Shown piece after piece: positions 45,709 to 55,400 of a stretch of DNA of 64,000 nt. The stretch's first letter is position 1. The number at the start of each line of letters is the position of its first letter. The notes below the pieces were generated by a model that saw only the letters and a list, made by a program, of their open reading frames with translations, was not told where the DNA came from and ran no database searches. The position numbers and the translations under genes were made by a program. This DNA is from Cognataquiflexum rubidum. Its GTDB lineage: Bacteria > Bacteroidota > Bacteroidia > Cytophagales > Cyclobacteriaceae. Where the stretch lies: NCBI RefSeq assembly GCF_022538115.1, contig NZ_JAKZAL010000016.1, positions 1-64,000 of the forward strand, written 5' to 3'.

Positions 45709-46266
45709 ATGGACAGAAGAAAATCGCTTAAAATCCTTGGAGGTACCGCAGTAGGTATCGCAGGGTTGGTTCTTGTGGACTGGAAATGGCAGCTAGTTGA
45801 CCAGTTGACACACAAAGGTTTTTTCTCTTTCAAGGAAGAGCAATTGATCACCGCCATCGCCGACACCATCATTCCCGCAGGATTGCCACCCAAAGTTCCT
45901 ACCCCGGATGCCCAACCAATCGGTGCGCTGAGTACCGGCACGGACAAATATCTGATCAGGCTTTTTGAGCATTGCTACGAAAAGGAAGATCAGGACATGA
46001 TCAAATCCCAATTGGCTTCACTTGCAGAAAAGTCAAAGACAACACTCGGTAAATCTTTTGAAAAAGGTACTCAAGAGGAGCGTGAAGGGCTTTTACTTTC
46101 CCTGGCTTCCTCCGAAAATGAGGAGGAGAAGAAGTTTTTTGACCTTATAAAATCACAGACCATCACGGGATTCACCACCGTCAAGGAGGTGATGGCAGAT
46201 TATCGAGGCTACAAAGTGGCACCGGGCTATTTCCATGGATGCATCGATGTACCTTCCCAAGCTTAA
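45709..46266 (+). CDS. gluconate 2-dehydrogenase subunit 3 family protein, second copy
   Basis: 185 residues from ATG 45709, chosen because it gives MDRRKSLKILGGTAVGIAG, a Tat-like leader, and the same length as the paralogue at 29446 (186). The upstream ATG (45667) would bury the leader. The body has IADTIIPAGLPPKVPTPDAQPIG (PAGLPPKVPTPDA core), DYRGYKVAPGYFHGCIDVP near the end. As with its paralogue it is the likely Tat escort and small subunit of the adjacent GMC dehydrogenase; here it precedes it, the reverse of the other pair. Confidence 0.85.
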   Translation: MDRRKSLKILGGTAVGIAGLVLVDWKWQLVDQLTHKGFFSFKEEQLITAIADTIIPAGLPPKVPTPDAQPIGALSTGTDKYLIRLFEHCYEKEDQDMIKSQLASLAEKSKTTLGKSFEKGTQEEREGLLLSLASSENEEEKKFFDLIKSQTITGFTTVKEVMADYRGYKVAPGYFHGCIDVPSQA

Positions 46267-46278
46267 ACCCAAGACGAC

Positions 46279-47973
46279 ATGTTACAGGATTCTAAAGATA
46301 AGCGCACCTATGATGCGATCGTGATTGGTTCAGGCGCCAGCGGAGGATGGGCTGCCAAGGAACTCACAGAAAAAGGATTGAAGACCCTAGTCCTCGAAAG
46401 GGGCAGGATGGTCCGGCACATAGAAGATTACCCCACCGCCTCTAAGGCACCTTGGGAATTTGAGTTCCGTGGTGCGGTTCCTGTGGATAAGCGATCAGGT
46501 ATCGGTGCGGCCAGGTGGGCGAGAGAAGAGACCATGCATTGGGCTTTGGCCGAAGATGAGCAGCCGATCATTGAAGAAAAACCATTCCGGTGGTTTCGTG
46601 GATACCATGTCGGCGGCAAATCCTTGCTTTGGGCTAGGGCAACACAGCGTTGGTCTGATTACGATTTTGAAGGTCCTGCTCGGGATGGCTTTGCGGTAGA
46701 TTGGCCGGTGAGATATAAAGACCTAGAGCCTTGGCTGGATTATGTAGAGACATTTGCAGGAATCGCCGGAGGCAGGGATGGATTGCCTGAGTTGCCGGAT
46801 TCCATCGTGCAGCCGGGATTTGAGTTGAGTTGCATCGAGCAATATTATAAAGAACAGCTGAAGCAGAATTATGGCGACCGACACCTGATTCAGGGCAGGT
46901 GTGCACACCTAACTGATCCTCAGCAAATACATAGAGAACAAGGACGGAATAAGTGCCAAAACCAAGGTATGTGTAACCGTGGCTGCGTGTACGGTGGATA
47001 TTTTTCAGCCAATGCTTCTACTTTGCCTTGGGCAGAAAAGACAGGAAATCTTACTATCAGACCCGATTCTGTGGTGGAATCTATCATCTATGACGAATCA
47101 AAAGGAAAAGCTTCAGGTGTGAGGATCATTGACAGGAATACAGGGGAGGCAATGGAATTTTATGCGAAGATTATCTTTGTGAATGCGTCGACCATTGCGA
47201 CCAATGCGATATTACTCAATTCCAAATCATCCCGATTCCCCAATGGCATCGGAAATGACAACGTCCTGATGGGCAAATTCCTTGCCTGTCATAATTACCG
47301 TGGAAAAGGAAGCGCGAGCTATGAGGGATTTGCTGACAAGGCCACCGACGGAAGGCATGCCGGACACGCCTATGTGCCGAGATTCAGGAATGTATTCCGT
47401 CAGGACACAGACTTTCTACGAGGCTATTCGATCGGGATGGCAGGAGGAAGAGGTCTCGGTTCGGACACAAGTGGCATCGGCCACGAACTTCGTGACAGCT
47501 TACTCAACCAAAAATATGGTACTTGGCGCATATCAGCTTGGATGCAGGGAGAAACCATTCCCATCGAAACCAACCATATTCGCCTCAGTACTGATGAGAA
47601 GGATAAATATGGTATCCCAAAGATCATCCTTTCGGTCGAATGGACGGATAATGACGACAAAATGACGGCAGATTTCCTTCAGCAGCAACAGGCTATGTTT
47701 GAAAAAGCCGGATTTACAGACATCAAAGTCGAAGATACCAAAGCACCTCCCGGATCTGACATCCACGAAATGGGAGGAGTTCGTATGGGAAAAGATCCAA
47801 AAACCTCCCTGCTGAATGAATGGAATCAGTTGCATACCTGCAAAAATGTGTTTGTCTCAGACGGAGCGAGCTTTACGAGTACAAGCACGCAAAATCCTAC
47901 GCTGATGTTTATGGCTTTTACTGCCCGTGCAGCCAACCACGCGGTGGAGGAATTAAACAAGGGAAATTTGTAG
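46279..47973 (+). CDS. GMC-family FAD dehydrogenase with Fe-S motif, second copy
   Basis: 564 residues, no signal peptide. FAD fold VIGSGASGGWAAKEL near 15-29, VGGKSLLWARAT near 111. Cys226, Cys232 and Cys236 (CQNQGMCNRGC) form C-x5-C-x3-C as in Fe-S glucose dehydrogenases and in the GMC at 30025. The catalytic region DIHEMGGVRMG and TQNPTLMFMAFTARA is intact. 12 bases after the small-subunit gene. No cytochrome gene is next to it, so it may use the one at 36567 (inference). Substrate likely a sugar or cyclitol. Confidence 0.88.
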   Translation: MLQDSKDKRTYDAIVIGSGASGGWAAKELTEKGLKTLVLERGRMVRHIEDYPTASKAPWEFEFRGAVPVDKRSGIGAARWAREETMHWALAEDEQPIIEEKPFRWFRGYHVGGKSLLWARATQRWSDYDFEGPARDGFAVDWPVRYKDLEPWLDYVETFAGIAGGRDGLPELPDSIVQPGFELSCIEQYYKEQLKQNYGDRHLIQGRCAHLTDPQQIHREQGRNKCQNQGMCNRGCVYGGYFSANASTLPWAEKTGNLTIRPDSVVESIIYDESKGKASGVRIIDRNTGEAMEFYAKIIFVNASTIATNAILLNSKSSRFPNGIGNDNVLMGKFLACHNYRGKGSASYEGFADKATDGRHAGHAYVPRFRNVFRQDTDFLRGYSIGMAGGRGLGSDTSGIGHELRDSLLNQKYGTWRISAWMQGETIPIETNHIRLSTDEKDKYGIPKIILSVEWTDNDDKMTADFLQQQQAMFEKAGFTDIKVEDTKAPPGSDIHEMGGVRMGKDPKTSLLNEWNQLHTCKNVFVSDGASFTSTSTQNPTLMFMAFTARAANHAVEELNKGNL

Positions 47974-48060
47974 CTATTGTGGAATAAAACCATTCGGAAA
48001 GAGAAAAGCATAAAAGTGGTCGAGAATTGTCTCTTGATTTTGTTGATTTAGAAAGAAACC

Positions 48061-48093
48061 AAAAAAACCGTCAGTGATAAGGCTGACGGTTTT
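48061..48093. terminator. bidirectional terminator
   Basis: Perfect 10-bp stem AAACCGTCAG (48065-48074) with CTGACGGTTT (48083-48092). It can end the rightward GMC dehydrogenase transcript and the leftward small membrane-protein transcript. Confidence 0.75.
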
Positions 48094-48154
48094 CGGGCTA
48101 GAAAGAATCGACGATCAGTATATGTCCTTTTCGTCTATCGTTCTATTGATTGAG

Positions 48155-48274
48155 CTAGCTGCACTGACCTAACAAAAAGTAAATAATAACAAATACAATG
48201 ATGGTGCTGATACAGCCTCCACCTAATTTCTTTGCGCCATAGCCCGCAATCAGGGTTTTAAACAGGTTGTTCAT
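48155..48274 (-). CDS. 39-residue single-pass membrane protein
   Basis: ATG at 48274 (minus) to TAG at 48155. The product begins MNNLFKTLIAGYGAKKLGGG and continues CISTIIVFVIIYFLLG to QCS. A basic amphipathic N-terminus, a Gly-rich turn, then one hydrophobic helix. I recall similar tiny 'GAKKLGGG plus helix' proteins in other Bacteroidota, but cannot check. Its own convergent terminator follows. No function known. Confidence 0.55.
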   Translation of the reverse strand: MNNLFKTLIAGYGAKKLGGGCISTIIVFVIIYFLLGQCS

Positions 48275-48365
48275 GCTTTTTCAGTGGTTTTTGAATGTAG
48301 GTTTCTGACCTTCCCGATCAGATAGGTTTATTTGTTGAGGGAATATAGAAGCTCTTTTGGTATTG

Positions 48366-48401
48366 GGGAAAAACACCTCTCCTGACTACTCAAAAGAGGT
48401 T
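48366..48401 (-). terminator. possible terminator of the disordered-protein gene
   Basis: ACCTCT (48375-48380) pairs with AGAGGT (48395-48400); on the minus strand it is followed by GTTTTT. The stem is only 6 bp. Confidence 0.45.
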
Positions 48402-48418
48402 GATTTTGAATTCGATTT

Positions 48419-48739
48419 TTATTTTTCAGAAAGTGTCCGGTTTGGTTGGGGTTGATTCCTCATCGTTCCGGTCTTTTCCCTGCGGTTTTCATTTTCTGCA
48501 TTTACGTTGGGATCTTCAAGCCTAGGCAGTGCTTTGGGTTTATCGGTTTTGTCCAATGTCTCATCCCTTGCAGGATTTTCGGTTTTTGCAGTGACCTCCA
48601 TATTTTTCTTTTTTTCCTCATCGAAGTCAAATTCCCGGTCTGTTGGATTCAGGTCATTTCTACCTCTTTCTTGGTTTGTTCTCTCATTTGAGCTGTTTTC
48701 GTTCTGAGGATTGTGGTTTCCGTTTTTCTGTTGGTTCAT
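48419..48739 (-). CDS. hydrophilic, intrinsically disordered protein
   Basis: 106 residues, very rich in Asn, Glu, Lys, Arg, Asp, Gln and Pro (for example NQQKNGNHNPQNENSSNERT at the start and MRNQPQPNRTLSEK at the end), with almost no hydrophobic residues, no Cys and no signal peptide. Such proteins are common in Bacteroidota next to stress or envelope genes and are probably unfolded. I recognise no family. The reading frame is well formed and followed by a possible terminator. Confidence 0.6.
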   Translation of the reverse strand: MNQQKNGNHNPQNENSSNERTNQERGRNDLNPTDREFDFDEEKKKNMEVTAKTENPARDETLDKTDKPKALPRLEDPNVNAENENRREKTGTMRNQPQPNRTLSEK

Positions 48740-48879
48740 AATTTCGTGGGTTTATGTTGATCAATAATTCATGATCAAATTTACATTACCCAACAAATCA
48801 AAGCATTACATGAATTTTCAAAATAGATACACAATTCACAGCAAGGAGGAATCTCTAAGAAAAAAAGGTGGCAAGGGAA

Positions 48880-48926
48880 GAAAAATAAGATGGTCTAGGA
48901 TACCTTTCCCAGACCATCTATTTTCT
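48880..48926 (-). terminator. terminator of the PhyH gene
   Basis: Perfect 9-bp stem AGATGGTCT (48888-48896) with AGACCATCT (48911-48919), T-rich on the minus-strand exit, 24 bases beyond the PhyH stop. Confidence 0.7.
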
Positions 48927-48949
48927 TTTAAAAATCAATTTTCACAAAC

Positions 48950-49840
48950 TCAATTCAGCAAAGGAAAAAACTGACCTTCCATTTTGTGTCCTTTTTCTAT
49001 GATCGGCACACCTTTGAGCAATTCGTCATCGGTATTGGAGATGGTCCCATCGGCAAAAACATTCAAGACAAAAGCCCTTCGGCTTCTTGGGGAGCGATTT
49101 TCGTAGCTTCCATGCACCATCAGTGGATGGTGGAAAGTCCCATATCCAGCCTTAAGTTCGATGGCTACAGGTTTGAATGCTGCTTTTTGTTCTTCAGTCA
49201 TAAACTCCATCAATCCATCCATTTTGCCTGCAAGAGCCGGTTTTTCCAACAGACCCCATTTGTGGCTGCCGGGGATATAGTAAAGGCAGCCGTTTTCCGT
49301 AGTTGCATCATCGAGTCCACACCAACAGGTGAGGTGCTGCATCTTGATCGTCCGTGTCCAATAGGAATAATCCTGATGCCAAGCCACCACGCCGCCGTGA
49401 TGGGCAGGCTTGCAGAATAATTGGTCATGCCAAAACCGGACTTTTTGATTGCCAAGAAGCTGACTCGCTGCCATGACAAAAGCCGGATTCCAGATCACAT
49501 CATGAAAGGCCTTTGAAATCCTCCAATGACCTAGAGAATGGAACAAGACAGTATTCGGATCGTCCGATTCATTGCTGTGAAACTCATGGAAAAGATGGTG
49601 GGAAGGATGCTTTGGATCGGCAACTTCATCCAATTCTTTTTTGAGGATTTCTATTTGATTTTCGTCAAGGAGCTTGATGCCACTGAGGTATCCTTGCTCA
49701 TGAAAAAAATCAACCTGTTCTTGGCTGAGCCTGTACGGTTCCCACTCTTCCTGGGTTTTTGGATAGGGGAATAGTCCGGTGATAGGTTTGTGAATGAGGG
49801 ATAAGTCTTGCATGGGATTGGTATTTTGGGTAATAGCCAT
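48950..49840 (-). CDS. phytanoyl-CoA dioxygenase (PhyH) family protein
   Basis: 296 residues from ATG 49840. A longer frame upstream reads Phe/Ser-rich nonsense from an AT-rich repeat and is rejected. Fe(II)/2-oxoglutarate dioxygenase fold with the facial triad His155 and Asp157 (AWHQDYSYW) and His243 (MVHGSYENRSP), and an Arg for 2-oxoglutarate in RSPRSRRAFVLN. Members hydroxylate diverse small molecules, for example osmolytes, lipids or sugars. Substrate not predictable. Cytoplasmic. Confidence 0.87.
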   Translation of the reverse strand: MAITQNTNPMQDLSLIHKPITGLFPYPKTQEEWEPYRLSQEQVDFFHEQGYLSGIKLLDENQIEILKKELDEVADPKHPSHHLFHEFHSNESDDPNTVLFHSLGHWRISKAFHDVIWNPAFVMAASQLLGNQKVRFWHDQLFCKPAHHGGVVAWHQDYSYWTRTIKMQHLTCWCGLDDATTENGCLYYIPGSHKWGLLEKPALAGKMDGLMEFMTEEQKAAFKPVAIELKAGYGTFHHPLMVHGSYENRSPRSRRAFVLNVFADGTISNTDDELLKGVPIIEKGHKMEGQFFPLLN

Positions 49841-49863
49841 GAAGTTAAGAGAAAGCTTGGAGA

Positions 49864-49950
49864 ATTGGAAGATTACAAAATTGAAAAATTGGGAAGATTG
49901 GAAAATTGCAAAATTGAAATATTGTGAAGATTGCAAAATTGAAAAAATAA
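49864..49950. repeat. degenerate AT-rich tandem repeat
   Basis: Three units related to ATTGxGAAGATTxxAAAATTG begin at 49864, 49889 and 49921 (24-32 bases each). The reverse complement of the same motif occurs at about 35440-35470. It lies between the M48 protease and PhyH genes. Just beyond it GGTCATC is doubled (50010-50026). Confidence 0.7.
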
Positions 49951-50036
49951 ATACCGATAGAGATGTTATAGAAAAGAAAAAATGTGGCTCCAAAAAAGGA
50001 CGCAACACCGGTCATCGGTCATCGGACATTTTACAC

Positions 50037-51269
50037 CTACTTCTCCAGCTTTTCAAGCCTTTCAAGCAGGGGAGGATGACTGTAATTGACAAAAACATAC
50101 CAAGGATGTGGGTTGATATTACTGAGGCTGTTGACGGATAGGGTTTTAAGGGCTTCAGCAAGTGGTTTGCCATCATAAGTTTCCTTGGCAAAGGCATCTG
50201 CTTCAAATTCATTTTTGCGGCTCAATAGATTCATCCCAATCCCAAGAATGCTGGATATAGGAGAAAAAAGTATCGTAAATCCGATGATGTTCAGGTGGAT
50301 CGCCATTTCTGTGCCTCCAAGAGCAAGACTCATCTGCTCGCTGTGAATAAACTGGGCAAGTATGAAAAGCAGAATTCCAACCTGTAGGACAGAAGTGACC
50401 ATGCTCCATACAATATGTTTCTTCTTATAATGTCCGATTTCATGGGCAAGAACTGCCACCAATTCGTCTGGAGTATGTTGGTCGATAAGCGTATCAAAAA
50501 GGACAACTTTTTTCCTTTTGCCAAAACCTGAAAAGAATGCATTGGCTTTTGCGGAGCGTTTGCTGCCATCCATGACAAGGATATTGTCCAAAGGAAAATC
50601 AACAGACCGCGCATATCTGACAATACTGTTTTTGAGTTCACCTTCTTCAAGTGGAGTAAGTTTATTGAAGAGAGGGAGAAACCAAGCGGTATAGAACATG
50701 TTCACAACGACCATGAAAACACCTGAAACCAACCAAAATTGCCACCAAAAGTCTTTGCCCATCTGATGGATCAGCCAAAGCAGCGTTCCCAGCAAAAGCC
50801 CTCCGATGACAATGGAAATCAGGTATCCTTTGATTTTGTCTGAGAAATAGGTCTTTTTGGTGGATTTGTTGAATCCGAATTTTTCTTCAATCACAAAAGT
50901 CTGGTAATAATCGAAAGGAATAGAAATGATATCCGAACCTATAAATACTACCGCAAAATAAATCAGTGAAAGCAGGATAGGGTTTCCGATGAAGCCTTTT
51001 AGAAAAATATCAAGCCATCCGAAAACTCCAAAATAAATAAAACCGATGGTCAAAATAAAAACAGTTGTTCCGGTGATCAAGCCAAAACGGAAATTTGCCC
51101 ACTGATAAGATTTGGACTCAAGGAGTTTTTGCTGGCTAATGTATTGGTCAAGTGTTTTGGGAATGGTAGGAACCGGCCTTTTGATGTTTAGGAAGCTGAG
51201 TGATTTTTCAGCCACGAAACCCAAAACAAGGATACCCAATATCAGGTACTTGATCTCTTCAGCTTCCAT
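50037..51269 (-). CDS. M48 family zinc metalloprotease (CAAX protease-like)
   Basis: 410 residues from ATG 51269, four bases beyond the PorP gene stop; upstream in-frame Met codons lie inside the PorP gene and are rejected. Multi-pass membrane protein with helices at about 5-21, 62-82, 95-115, 148-168 and 178-198 and later. The zinc motif HEIGH (His276, Glu277, His280) with the third ligand Glu in NEFEADAFA. It resembles Ste24-type proteases that act in membrane protein quality control. Possibly co-transcribed with PorP. Confidence 0.9.
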   Translation of the reverse strand: MEAEEIKYLILGILVLGFVAEKSLSFLNIKRPVPTIPKTLDQYISQQKLLESKSYQWANFRFGLITGTTVFILTIGFIYFGVFGWLDIFLKGFIGNPILLSLIYFAVVFIGSDIISIPFDYYQTFVIEEKFGFNKSTKKTYFSDKIKGYLISIVIGGLLLGTLLWLIHQMGKDFWWQFWLVSGVFMVVVNMFYTAWFLPLFNKLTPLEEGELKNSIVRYARSVDFPLDNILVMDGSKRSAKANAFFSGFGKRKKVVLFDTLIDQHTPDELVAVLAHEIGHYKKKHIVWSMVTSVLQVGILLFILAQFIHSEQMSLALGGTEMAIHLNIIGFTILFSPISSILGIGMNLLSRKNEFEADAFAKETYDGKPLAEALKTLSVNSLSNINPHPWYVFVNYSHPPLLERLEKLEK

Positions 51270-51273
51270 CAGC

Positions 51274-52353
51274 TCAGAACTTTGGACAAGGAAGGAGGGT
51301 GTCTCTTTTACGAGTTCTTGCCTGGTTTTTATCTGCCAAAAGGAAAGCAATGCTGACTTCATGGGCACCGCCGGACTGAATACCAAGTTGAGAAACGGTG
51401 TAGTCAAAACTGTATCCCATACTCATCCCTGTTGGCAGATTGAAGCCGATCATCATGACGATGGCGTCACGGTTATTTTGGTTTTCCACTGGTTTGTAGG
51501 GAAGGCCTCGGTACCAGATACCAAGATTCAAAGGTTCCATGTGGAGGTAAGCGCCGATATCCAATTGTTCAAAAGGACCTTGGCGTTTGTAATTCAGAGT
51601 AGGCAACAAATACCTTTGCTTTCTCTGATGGGTATAATCTGAGCGATAGCTACCTGTTCCAAGAGAAATCCTATACCCTGTATGGAAGGAAAATTTGGCA
51701 GGCAAAGGACTCACCCCATCCAAGAAAGATTGGTTGGGTTCATTGACATGGTGTGCAGAAAGACCAAACCAGAATTTGTCAGTAAAAAACAACCCTCCAA
51801 AAGAAAGGGACAATAAATTTACAGGTTCACCGGATCCGGGTAGGTCTGTGCTAGGTAAAGTAGGGCCTAAAGGATCTGCTGGATTGATTTGATTTGCAAA
51901 AATAAGGTTTTCAAAAAAACCGATATCCCTTCGGATGTAGGCTGCCTGAACTCCGGGTCGGAAATAAGCATTTTCGCCGACTCTCAACTCATAGGAATAC
52001 AAACCTGCCACGGTTGTAGACCTTAATTTTGCCCCGCCCTCTACATCATTCATAACCATAAAACCGATTCCACTGTTATAATCATCCAGGTAGGTATCAT
52101 AGTAAGCTGCGAAGGTGGTAAATTGTGCATCAAGGCCAGGCCATTGGTTGCGATAATTGGCACCGATTCGCGGCAGCATTTCCGAACCGGTGAAGGCAGG
52201 ATTCAAATAAAGTGGCGCCGCATAGTATTGGCTGAATTGCGGGTCTTGGGCCTGCAATGTCATATTTCCTGTAAAAATAAAGGAAACAAAAAAAAGACGG
52301 AGGATAAAAGACCTTTGCAAGTTGTAATTCGTTATGTTAGCAATTGGATTCAC
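51274..52353 (-). CDS. type IX secretion membrane protein PorP/SprF family
   Basis: 359 residues if translation starts at the GTG at 52353; an ATG at 52476 would overlap the divergent giant gene by 74 bases, and a TTG at 52320 is also possible. The signal peptide is near ILRLFFVSFIFTGNMTLQAQ. Mature start DPQFSQYYAAPLYLNPAFTG (DPQFSQYYAAPLY core) is the PorP/SprF signature, followed by an outer-membrane barrel with GIGFMVMNDVEGG, FFTDKFWFGLSAHH and GMSMGYSFDYTVS. SprF-like proteins help export SprB-like adhesins through the T9SS, which fits the adjacent divergent giant protein. Confidence 0.88.
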   Translation of the reverse strand: MNPIANITNYNLQRSFILRLFFVSFIFTGNMTLQAQDPQFSQYYAAPLYLNPAFTGSEMLPRIGANYRNQWPGLDAQFTTFAAYYDTYLDDYNSGIGFMVMNDVEGGAKLRSTTVAGLYSYELRVGENAYFRPGVQAAYIRRDIGFFENLIFANQINPADPLGPTLPSTDLPGSGEPVNLLSLSFGGLFFTDKFWFGLSAHHVNEPNQSFLDGVSPLPAKFSFHTGYRISLGTGSYRSDYTHQRKQRYLLPTLNYKRQGPFEQLDIGAYLHMEPLNLGIWYRGLPYKPVENQNNRDAIVMMIGFNLPTGMSMGYSFDYTVSQLGIQSGGAHEVSIAFLLADKNQARTRKRDTLLPCPKF

Positions 52354-52402
52354 CTTTGCAACGTCCAAAACGTTTTGTTGTTTTAAACGCAACGTGTAAA
52401 TT
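52354..52402. promoter_or_regulatory. short divergent promoter region with palindrome
   Basis: The gap between PorP and the giant surface protein gene holds a perfect 12-bp palindrome CAAAACGTTTTG (52366-52377) bracketed by two GCAACGT direct repeats (about 52358 and 52392). It could be an operator for both genes. No proof. Confidence 0.35.
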
Positions 52403-55400
52403 ATGAAAAGCCTTAGTAATTCCATAAAAATATTCTTTTTTTTTAGTGCGCTGATATTTTTGAACAATGCATTCAATCCGGCACCCCTTCATGCCCAAGG
52501 GTTTAACAATAATGAATGGATTTTTGGAGACTGCGGTTCAGGCCAAAATAACATTCTTTCATTTGGAAAAGGAGAAGATCCCATAGTCAGGAGTCTTCCA
52601 AGTGGGGTGATTGTCGGACAAAATAACAACGCTGTAGCCATCGATCCAATTTCTGGCAATATTATTTTTTATACCAATGGGGTTTTGGTCTATGATGCAA
52701 ACAATCAGGTACTTGAAGGAGTAGCTCCCGGAATCAATGGAAATATTGATGGAATACAGGAACTAGCCATCGGGGTTTTGAGCTATGACCCTGTAGGGGA
52801 CAGATTGTATTATATATTTTACCTGAGCCCTGCCGGAGATTTACAATATGCACTGATTGACATGAATGCACCTGGTCAGGCTGTGGGAAACGAACCTCCT
52901 TTGGGTGAAATAATTGTAAAAGATCAGGTAATTACAGGAGCGGTTTCAGGACCGATTATGGTAGTCAAAACTCCCCAATCTCCCTCTTATCTGATCAGTA
53001 TCGAAGGGGGGACGATTGTTTCGAGACGGGTTGGAGCCAATCAAGGCGAGTTTTTACTTAATTCCAACTCCCCGATTCTTTTCAATCCAAAATCCATGGT
53101 TTTTGATGAGGAATCCCAAAAATTTATTTTGATCCCCGAGGACCCCAATGAAAATATCGTTTTAGTGGATTTTGATGCTGCAACGGGGACTTTTGGAGCT
53201 GTCACACCGATCCCCCAATCTAGCAATGGTGATGATTTTGGAGGAGCCTCTTTTTCCCCTGATGGAGACTATATTTATTTTTCCCGAGGAGATGAATTGT
53301 TAAGAATTCCAGTAAGTGACCTTACTGCAACGCCTGAAGTCATTCCATTAGAAAACGATATTTTTCAGATTTATGACGTCAAAATTGGACCTGATGGCAG
53401 GCTTTACTATATCTACGAGGAGGTCGCAGGCGGCCCGCAGCTGATAGGGAGGGTAGAAAATCCCGATGTCGAAGACTTGGCTGAGATTGAATTGGAGGAA
53501 GATCCATTCAACGGAACTGATTTTTGTGGAAGGATTTTCCCCCAGTTTGCTCCCAATCAAAATATAAACGCAACTGTGGATTTTGAATGGAATCCTGAAG
53601 AACCATGCAGTAACAATCCTGTGCAGTTGACAAGCTTGATCACTCCTGAAAATTTCCGACCTGTCAGTTTTGAATGGACTTTCAATCCTCCATTGACAGA
53701 TGAAGATGGAGCCCCTATAGATATTGACTTTACCCAAGAGCATTTGTTGATTCCTGAGGAAGCAACCGCAAATGAGAGCATTGACGTCACCTTGACCGTC
53801 ACTTTTGCAGATGGGACAACCCAGACAGTTAATAAGACCATAACGCTGCTTCCCAATGAATTACAGGTCCAATTCAGCGCACAGGACACCACCGTATGCG
53901 AGGGTGGTTGTGTAGATATTGGTTCCATGCTGACCGTACAGGCAGGACAAGATGGTGGCGGCGGAGGCGGCGGAGGCGGCGTCTATGAGTACTTCTGGTC
54001 CAATATCAGGGAGTGGAGACCTACCAAAGACAATTGTGTTGACTTGCCTGGTCTGTATTGGGTATTGGTAAGAGAACCCGGTTCTGAATGTTATGCCTAT
54101 GGAAGTGTAAGGGTCAAAATCTGGGATCTGAATGACCAAAGCAACAACATCTGGTATTTTGGTGATGGGGCAGGTTTGGACTTCAATCCAGATCCAAACA
54201 ACCCGAATGGGCCAACTCCAAGGGCAGTAAGCCATAACCAAAATATTCCGGCAGGTACGACTACCATTTCCGATGGAACGGGCCAGGTCTTGTTCTTTAC
54301 AGACGGAGAGACTGTATGGGACCTGAACGGCAATGTGATGGAAAATGGAGACAGCATCGGCGGAAGTAACCTTTCTTCTCAAAGTGTCCTAGCTGTACCG
54401 GTTCCTCAGGATGAAACGATATTTTATCTATTTACCACCCAAACAGCCGTCGACGGTAGTAATCAGGTGAAATTTTCGGTTGTCGATATCAAAGTCGAAA
54501 ATCCAAACGGTGTCGGAAATGTAGTCAGTAAGGATAATTTTCTGTTCAGTCCCAGTACAGAGCATTCTGCAGCACTTGCTGCCGGAGATACCACATGGGT
54601 TTTATTTCACGAGCTGGGCAACAATACCTTTAGGGCTTATCCGGTTTCAATTTTCGGTATCGGCAGTCCTGTATTTTCATCTGTCGGTTCCAATCATGGG
54701 TTTAATACAGGAGTTGGAACCATGAAATTTAGCCCTGATGGGACCAAAGTGGCTGTCACCATCCAGGATGGGGCATGTAGCCGCTTGGAAATCTTTGATT
54801 TTGATCCCGATACGGGGGAAATGACAGAGTATGCTTTGCTGGATTTAGGCTGTAATGGAGAAGATATTTATGGAATGGAATTTTCTCCCGACGGAAGCAG
54901 GGCTTACGTTTCGTATGCAGGAGGTGGCGGAAAAGTCGAGGAGTTTTTGATTCAGGCACCTGAACAGACGGGTACGACCCCACTTGCCTGTGCTACCTGT
55001 TTTGACAATGCAGATACTAGGGCTGAGAGAGAGGCTTGTATTTTAAATTCTCCTGTCAGAGGCGTATTGAGTACTTCAGGTCCTTTTGGGGCGCTGCAAA
55101 TCGGCCCGGATGGACAGATTTATGTGGCAAGACCTGGACAAAACATGTTGGGATCTATCAATGCTGGTTCAGATTGTAACGTAAGTATTTATAATGAAAT
55201 GGGTTCTCCTCCATTGACTGGAACAAGCAACCTTGGACTACCTTCCTTTGTGCAGCAGTCTGGCAGCAGCATTCCAGATCCTTTACTCTCCGGGACCCCA
55301 CAATTATGTCTTGATCCTCAAAATGGAGTAATAGGACAGTTTCAGGGCGCTGGGGAACCTGATATCGACAGTTATTTCTGGACTATCACGCATGAAGACG

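Noticed and set aside
49841-50008. 56-codon N-terminal extension of the PhyH gene
   Set aside because: Encodes only Phe/Ser/Ile-rich sequence from the AT-rich tandem repeat; PhyH proteins do not have it.
51270-51407. 46-codon N-terminal extension of the M48 protease gene
   Set aside because: Lies inside the PorP gene in another frame; the family starts near the ATG at 51269.
52354-52476. 41-codon N-terminal extension of PorP
   Set aside because: Overlaps the divergent giant gene by 74 bases and does not look like a signal peptide start; GTG or TTG starts are closer to the signal peptide.
53953-53982. Gly tract as a collagen-like or PE-PGRS-type domain
   Set aside because: Only nine glycines with no repeated triplet pattern beyond it.
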